28,721 nucleotides of DNA from Candidatus Kuenenia stuttgartensis (GTDB lineage: Bacteria; Planctomycetota; UBA1135; UBA2386). The stretch covers positions 1-28,721 of the forward strand of contig CAMAUH010000003.1 in NCBI GenBank assembly GCA_945861365.1. The letters run 5' to 3'. Made by a program: the position numbers and the translations under genes. Below are positions 25,789 through 28,721 of this stretch, piece after piece (the first letter of the stretch is position 1; every line of letters starts with the position of its first letter). The notes beneath the pieces were generated by a model. That model was given only the letters and a program-made list of their open reading frames with translations, had not been told where the DNA came from and made no database searches.

Positions 25789-26793
25789 GTGTTGCCTCTG
25801 AATGGCGGCGTGTTGGTGACCGGCGCTACGGGTTTTCTCGGCGGCCTGGTGGTGCGGCGGCTGCTGCAGTCGGGCCATGCGCCCGAGCAGGTGCGCTGCT
25901 TGGTGCGCGATCCGGCGCGCGCGGTGGCGTCCGGGTTGCCCGCGGCGAGCCTCCGATGTGGGGATCTGGCCGATCCGGCGGTTGGCGAACGCTTGCGCGC
26001 GGCGGTGGCCGGTGTGGCCACGGTGCTGCATCTGGCCGGCACCCTGAAGGGCTGTCGGGCCACCGATTTCGATGCCGTCAACGCGGATGGAACCGCCCGC
26101 TTGGTTGCCGCGACGATTGCTGCTGCGCCGACCGCACATTTCGTCCACGTGTCGTCGTTGGCAGCGGCCGGGCCGAGCCGTGATGGCGCGACCGCCGCGG
26201 CGGCGCCGGCGCGCTGCCAGCCGGTTTCGCTGTACGGCGCCAGCAAGTTGCAGGGGGAACTGCACGTCGTCGGCAGCCCGCTCGCGTGGACCGTGCTGCG
26301 ACCGCCGGTCGTCTACGGCCCTGGCGATGCCGCCACGTCGCTGATGTTCCGGCAAGCCTGTGCGGTGCTGGCCGCGGTGCCGTTCACGCCGCGCCCGCTG
26401 TCGGTCGTGCACGCCGACGATGTCGTCGACGCGATCCTGGCTGCTGCAGCGTTGCGCCAGCCCGGCGTCGTATTGCCGCTGGACGGCCCGGAACGCACCG
26501 ACACGCATGCGTTCGTGCGCGCGATGGCCGCGGCCTGCGGCCGCCGGGCGCGCTTGCTGCCAGTGCCGATGCCGGTGGCCTTCGCGGCGGCTGTCGTCGC
26601 CGAGTGGTTCGGACGCTGGCGCGGCGATGTCGGGCACTTCAACCGCGACAAGGTGCGCGAGATCCGCGCGATCGGCTGGGTCGCCGACGGGGCGCAAGCG
26701 CGGCGCGTGCTGCAGTGGGCCCCGCGCATCGGGCTGCAGGATGGTCTGGCAGCGGTGGCGCAGGCTGCTGGCCGCGCGCCGGCTCGGCACTGA
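25789..26793 (+). CDS. NAD(P)-dependent epimerase/reductase, extended SDR
   Basis: Extended short-chain dehydrogenase, 334 residues. The N-terminal Rossmann motif is TGATGFLG (11-18), the catalytic pair YGASK (Tyr149, Lys153) with a Ser in HVSSLAAAG, and VLRPPVVYGPGD follows, as in UDP-sugar epimerases and 3-beta-HSD-like reductases. The C-terminal part (LLPVPMPVAFAAAVVAEW) is hydrophobic. The start is GTG 25789, with TTG 25792 an alternative; no Shine-Dalgarno site. It diverges from the spt-like gene with a 43-base gap. A similar SDR, CerR, acts in Caulobacter ceramide synthesis; that role here is inference. Substrate unknown. Confidence 0.8.
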   Translation: MLPLNGGVLVTGATGFLGGLVVRRLLQSGHAPEQVRCLVRDPARAVASGLPAASLRCGDLADPAVGERLRAAVAGVATVLHLAGTLKGCRATDFDAVNADGTARLVAATIAAAPTAHFVHVSSLAAAGPSRDGATAAAAPARCQPVSLYGASKLQGELHVVGSPLAWTVLRPPVVYGPGDAATSLMFRQACAVLAAVPFTPRPLSVVHADDVVDAILAAAALRQPGVVLPLDGPERTDTHAFVRAMAAACGRRARLLPVPMPVAFAAAVVAEWFGRWRGDVGHFNRDKVREIRAIGWVADGAQARRVLQWAPRIGLQDGLAAVAQAAGRAPARH

Positions 26794-26804
26794 CTACGAA
26801 GTCA
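26791..26804. other. Inverted repeat spanning two convergent stop codons
   Basis: TGACT (26791-26795) and AGTCA (26800-26804) are perfect inverted arms with a 4-base loop. The left TGA is the stop of the epimerase gene and the right TCA is the stop of the carbamoyltransferase gene on the other strand. Only 8 bases separate the two coding regions. It may be chance; a stem of 5 bp is weak as a terminator. Confidence 0.35.
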
Positions 26805-27800
26805 CTTCAGCAGATGCATCAGCAGCGCCTTCTGCACGTGCGCGCGGTTGGCGGCCTGCTCGTAGATCAGCGATTGCTTGCCGTCGAGCACCGCGTCGGT
26901 GGCGGCGACGTTGCGGCGCACGGGCAGCGGGTGCATCAGCAACGCGTTCTTCGTCGACGCCATCAACTGCTCGTCGACGCGCCAGTCGGTCAGCGAGCGC
27001 TTGAGGATCGCCTCGCGTTCGCCGTCGTGCCAGTGCTTGGTCGAGCCCCACGAACGCGCATACAGCACCTCGGCCCCGCGCGCGGCCGCCTGCATGTCGT
27101 TGACGACCTGCAGCGATCCGCCGGTCTGCTGGGCGACCCCGCGCGCGCCGTCGAGCACCGCGCCGTCGACTTCGAAGCCGAGCGGATGCGCCAGCGTGAT
27201 CTGCATGCCGGACAGCGCCGCGAGCTGCAGGATCGAATGGGTCGGGCCGAGCGACTTCGGCTCGGGGTGGTTGCACCACAGCAGCGTCAGCTTGCGGCCG
27301 CGCAGCGACACCAGCTGTTCGCGCATCGTCAGCACGTCGGCCAGCGCCTGGCACGGGTGGCCGAAGCACGTCTCGAGGTTGATCACCGGCACCGACGAGT
27401 ACTTCGCGTAGCTGCGCAGCAGCAGCTCCTGCCGGTCGCGTTCCCACGTGCCGGTGCGCGCCGCGGAACGGATGCCCAGCGCGTCGACGTAGCGCGACAG
27501 CGTGCGGGCGGCGTCCTTGACGTGCTCCTCGGCGGCGCCGTCCATTACCGCCTGTTCCTGCGGTTCGAGCTCGTAGAGGTCGTCGCTCGACAGGTTGATG
27601 CAGTGGCCGCCCAGCTGCACCATCGCCACTTCGAACGACACCCGCGTGCGCAGGCTCGGTTGGAAGAACAGCAGGCCGAGCGTCTTGCCAGCGAGCACCT
27701 GACCGGGCTTCTTGCCCTTCACGCGCGCAGACAAGTCCAGGAGGTCGTCGAGTTCGGCTCGGGTGAGATCGGCTGTCGAAAGGAAGTCGCGCTTGCTCAC
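26802..27800 (-). CDS. argF': N-acetylornithine carbamoyltransferase-type transcarbamylase
   Basis: Transfers carbamoyl from carbamoyl phosphate to an N-acylated ornithine in arginine synthesis. A GTG start at 27800 gives 332 residues. Motifs: carbamoyl-phosphate loop PSLRTRVSFE (48-57), VMDGAAEEHVKDAARTLSRYVDALGIR, HPCQ (148-151), GGSLQVVNDMQAAARGAEVLYARSWG, HPLPVRRNVAATDAV (from 290) and QAANRAHVQKA. These match the Xanthomonas-type acetylornithine enzyme better than standard ArgF, which has DVWxSMG and HCLPxH. Glu91 aligns with the Glu that favours acetyl- over succinylornithine, from memory of the family. The gene faces the epimerase and diverges from tadA. Confidence 0.85.
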   Translation of the reverse strand: MSKRDFLSTADLTRAELDDLLDLSARVKGKKPGQVLAGKTLGLLFFQPSLRTRVSFEVAMVQLGGHCINLSSDDLYELEPQEQAVMDGAAEEHVKDAARTLSRYVDALGIRSAARTGTWERDRQELLLRSYAKYSSVPVINLETCFGHPCQALADVLTMREQLVSLRGRKLTLLWCNHPEPKSLGPTHSILQLAALSGMQITLAHPLGFEVDGAVLDGARGVAQQTGGSLQVVNDMQAAARGAEVLYARSWGSTKHWHDGEREAILKRSLTDWRVDEQLMASTKNALLMHPLPVRRNVAATDAVLDGKQSLIYEQAANRAHVQKALLMHLLK

Positions 27801-27826
27801 AGGTTCCGTGGGCGGAAGAGTGGCGG

Positions 27827-27855
27827 ACCATAGATGAGCCCGCTGCCACCGACAA
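27827..27855 (-). promoter_or_regulatory. Putative promoter of the carbamoyltransferase gene
   Basis: On the minus strand TTGTCG (27855-27850) and TATGGT (27832-27827) are spaced by 17 bases. Transcription would start about 20 bases before the GTG at 27800. The -35 box lies in the first codons of tadA. The same TATGGT is used in the proposed rplU promoter. Confidence 0.4.
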
Positions 27856-28313
27856 GCGAAGACGTGCGGTGGCTGCAGCGCTGCCTCGAGCTCGCACGCG
27901 CGGCGGCGGCCGACGACGAAGTGCCGGTCGGTGCGCTGGTCGTGGTCGGTGGTGCAGTGGTCGGCGAAGGACGCAATCGCGTCGAGGCGCTGCGCTCGCC
28001 GTTCGCACACGCCGAGATGGAAGCCCTGCAGCAGGCGATCGCCAGCGCTGGTTCGAAGCGCCTCACCGGCGCGACCCTCTACTGCACCCTGGAGCCGTGT
28101 TTCCTGTGTGCTGGCGCGATCCTGCACGCGCGCGTCGAGCGGGTCGTGTTCGGTGCGCGCGACCCGAAGTTCGGCGCGGTCCGTTCGCTGGCGACGCTGC
28201 TCGAGGACCCGCGGCTGAACCATCGTTGTGATGTGACCGAGGGCATCGCGGCGGCCGACAGCGCCGAGTTGCTGCGCGCGTTCTTCCGCGGCAAGCGGCA
28301 GGCCTCTGGCTGA
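27834..28313 (+). CDS. tadA: tRNA-specific adenosine deaminase
   Basis: Deaminates A34 of tRNA-Arg(ACG) to inosine, needed to read CGC and CGA codons. The 159-residue cytidine-deaminase fold has HAEM with zinc ligand His59 and catalytic Glu61, and PCFLC with zinc ligands Cys89 and Cys92. DDEVPVGALVV and TLEPCFLCAGAILHARVERVVFGARDPKFGA are family blocks. The ATG has no Shine-Dalgarno site; 33 bases separate it from the divergent carbamoyltransferase start. Its product acts on tRNA, and a tRNA gene follows. Confidence 0.95.
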   Translation: MSPLPPTSEDVRWLQRCLELARAAAADDEVPVGALVVVGGAVVGEGRNRVEALRSPFAHAEMEALQQAIASAGSKRLTGATLYCTLEPCFLCAGAILHARVERVVFGARDPKFGAVRSLATLLEDPRLNHRCDVTEGIAAADSAELLRAFFRGKRQASG

Positions 28314-28314
28314 A

Positions 28315-28334
28315 AGCAGCCTTCCTTGGCTGTT
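28315..28334 (+). terminator. Hairpin after tadA, possible terminator
   Basis: Arms 28315-28321 and 28328-28334 pair over 7 bp with one G-T pair around a 6-base loop, starting 1 base after the tadA stop. No T-run follows, so termination strength is doubtful. Confidence 0.35.
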
Positions 28335-28361
28335 GCAAAGCGGCACCGCGGTCGGCACGAT
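28333..28361 (+). promoter_or_regulatory. Weak candidate promoter of tRNA-Ser
   Basis: TTGCAA (28333-28338) and CACGAT (28356-28361) are spaced by 17 bases, followed by a GC-rich start region (CCGCGCCC), as is common at stringently controlled promoters. The -10 match is poor. The start would be about 40 bases before the tRNA. Confidence 0.25.
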
Positions 28362-28406
28362 CCGCGCCCTCATCGGCGCCCCGCGCTCTGCGCGGCGACC
28401 CCTCGC

Positions 28407-28523
<117 letters not shown>

Positions 28524-28550
28524 CCCCGGCGCGCCGTGCCGGTCGCGAGC

Positions 28551-28721
28551 TCAGTGCACGCTGACGAAGCTGCCGATGCCGTTGCTGGTCACCGCGCCGA
28601 AGGCGTTCTGGCCGTTCGGCAGGCTGTTCGGCAGCACCAGTGCGGCGGCCTGGGCGTGGAACTCGGCGCCGATCGGCACGCCCGCCGGCAGCACGAACTG
28701 GCACGCCAGCGAGCTGCTGAA
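28551..28721 (-). CDS. C-terminus of a probable secreted/surface protein, 5'-truncated
   Basis: The frame is open from the right edge to a TGA at 28553-28551, giving the last 56 residues of a longer protein. They include SLACQFVLPAGVPIGAEFHAQ and AAALVLPNSLPNGQ, then NAFGAVTSNGI and a final FVSVH. The alternation of small, hydrophobic and Gly/Asn residues suggests a beta-rich domain. As far as I recall, similar C-termini occur on many predicted extracellular proteins of deep-branching planctomycetes. No function can be given. A real coding end is supported by the open frame and composition, but not proven. Confidence 0.55.
   Translation of the reverse strand, partial: FSSSLACQFVLPAGVPIGAEFHAQAAALVLPNSLPNGQNAFGAVTSNGIGSFVSVH

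Noticed and set aside
25746..26246. N-terminal extension of the spt-like frame
   Set aside because: The frame stays open upstream, but the added residues are low-complexity and lie opposite the epimerase Rossmann domain. MHRPALDIF at 25745 is the natural start.
26286..27833. 515-codon plus-strand ORF crossing the epimerase end and the carbamoyltransferase gene
   Set aside because: Overlaps two well-supported genes in other frames; no motif.

Overview
This window looks like a high-GC bacterial chromosome segment, most likely from a member of the Planctomycetota. That assignment is inference. It rests on the L2 protein with HPMGGGEGRT in place of the usual HPHGGGEGR, the patchy use of Shine-Dalgarno sites even in ribosomal-protein genes, an RNase E/G with an Arg/Asp-rich insertion in its S1 region, and a secreted-protein C-terminus at the right edge that resembles C-termini recurring in deep-branching planctomycetes. 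No phage, insertion sequence, CRISPR array or defence island is visible. Nearly everything is housekeeping.

Layout. Positions 1-4545 (+) hold the 3' part of an RNase E/G gene with a hairpin after it, rplU-rpmA with its own promoter and a good intrinsic terminator, obgE, and a solitary PilT/PilU-type ATPase gene. Positions 4621-6582 (+) encode a divergent EF-G-like GTPase, at the place where fusA/tuf often precede rpsJ. Positions 6776-20898 (+) are one uninterrupted block uniting the S10, spc and alpha operons: 24 ribosomal-protein genes plus secY, adk, infA and rpoA. rplC (L3), rpmD (L30) and map, which often lie in such clusters, are absent from it. Short hairpins and one tandem repeat sit at several junctions inside the block. 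The rplX-rplE junction is the most notable, because the S8-controlled translational switch of the E. coli spc operon lies at the same place.

From 20899 the orientation changes. A hairpin separates rplQ from a convergent dnaE (-). Upstream of dnaE on the same strand is a serine-palmitoyltransferase-like enzyme gene. Diverging from that is an NAD-dependent epimerase/reductase gene (+), which converges on an N-acetylornithine-type carbamoyltransferase gene (-). The carbamoyltransferase gene diverges from tadA (+). Then come a tRNA-Ser(CGA) gene with encoded CCA, a probable terminator, and the 3' end of an unidentified gene (-) running off the right edge.

How the parts fit. The left two thirds build and service the ribosome: ribosomal proteins, initiation factor 1, Obg, an EF-G paralogue, RNase E/G, RNA polymerase alpha, SecY and adenylate kinase. 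The right third has replication (dnaE), possible sphingolipid synthesis (spt-like plus reductase), arginine synthesis through acetylated intermediates, and wobble decoding (tadA, tRNA-Ser). The best candidates for new biology are the EF-G paralogue lacking the conserved domain IV signature, Obg with TKVE in its G4 motif, the rplX-rplE leader, the spt/reductase pair and the partial C-terminal domain. I saw no convincing wholly new multi-gene system.
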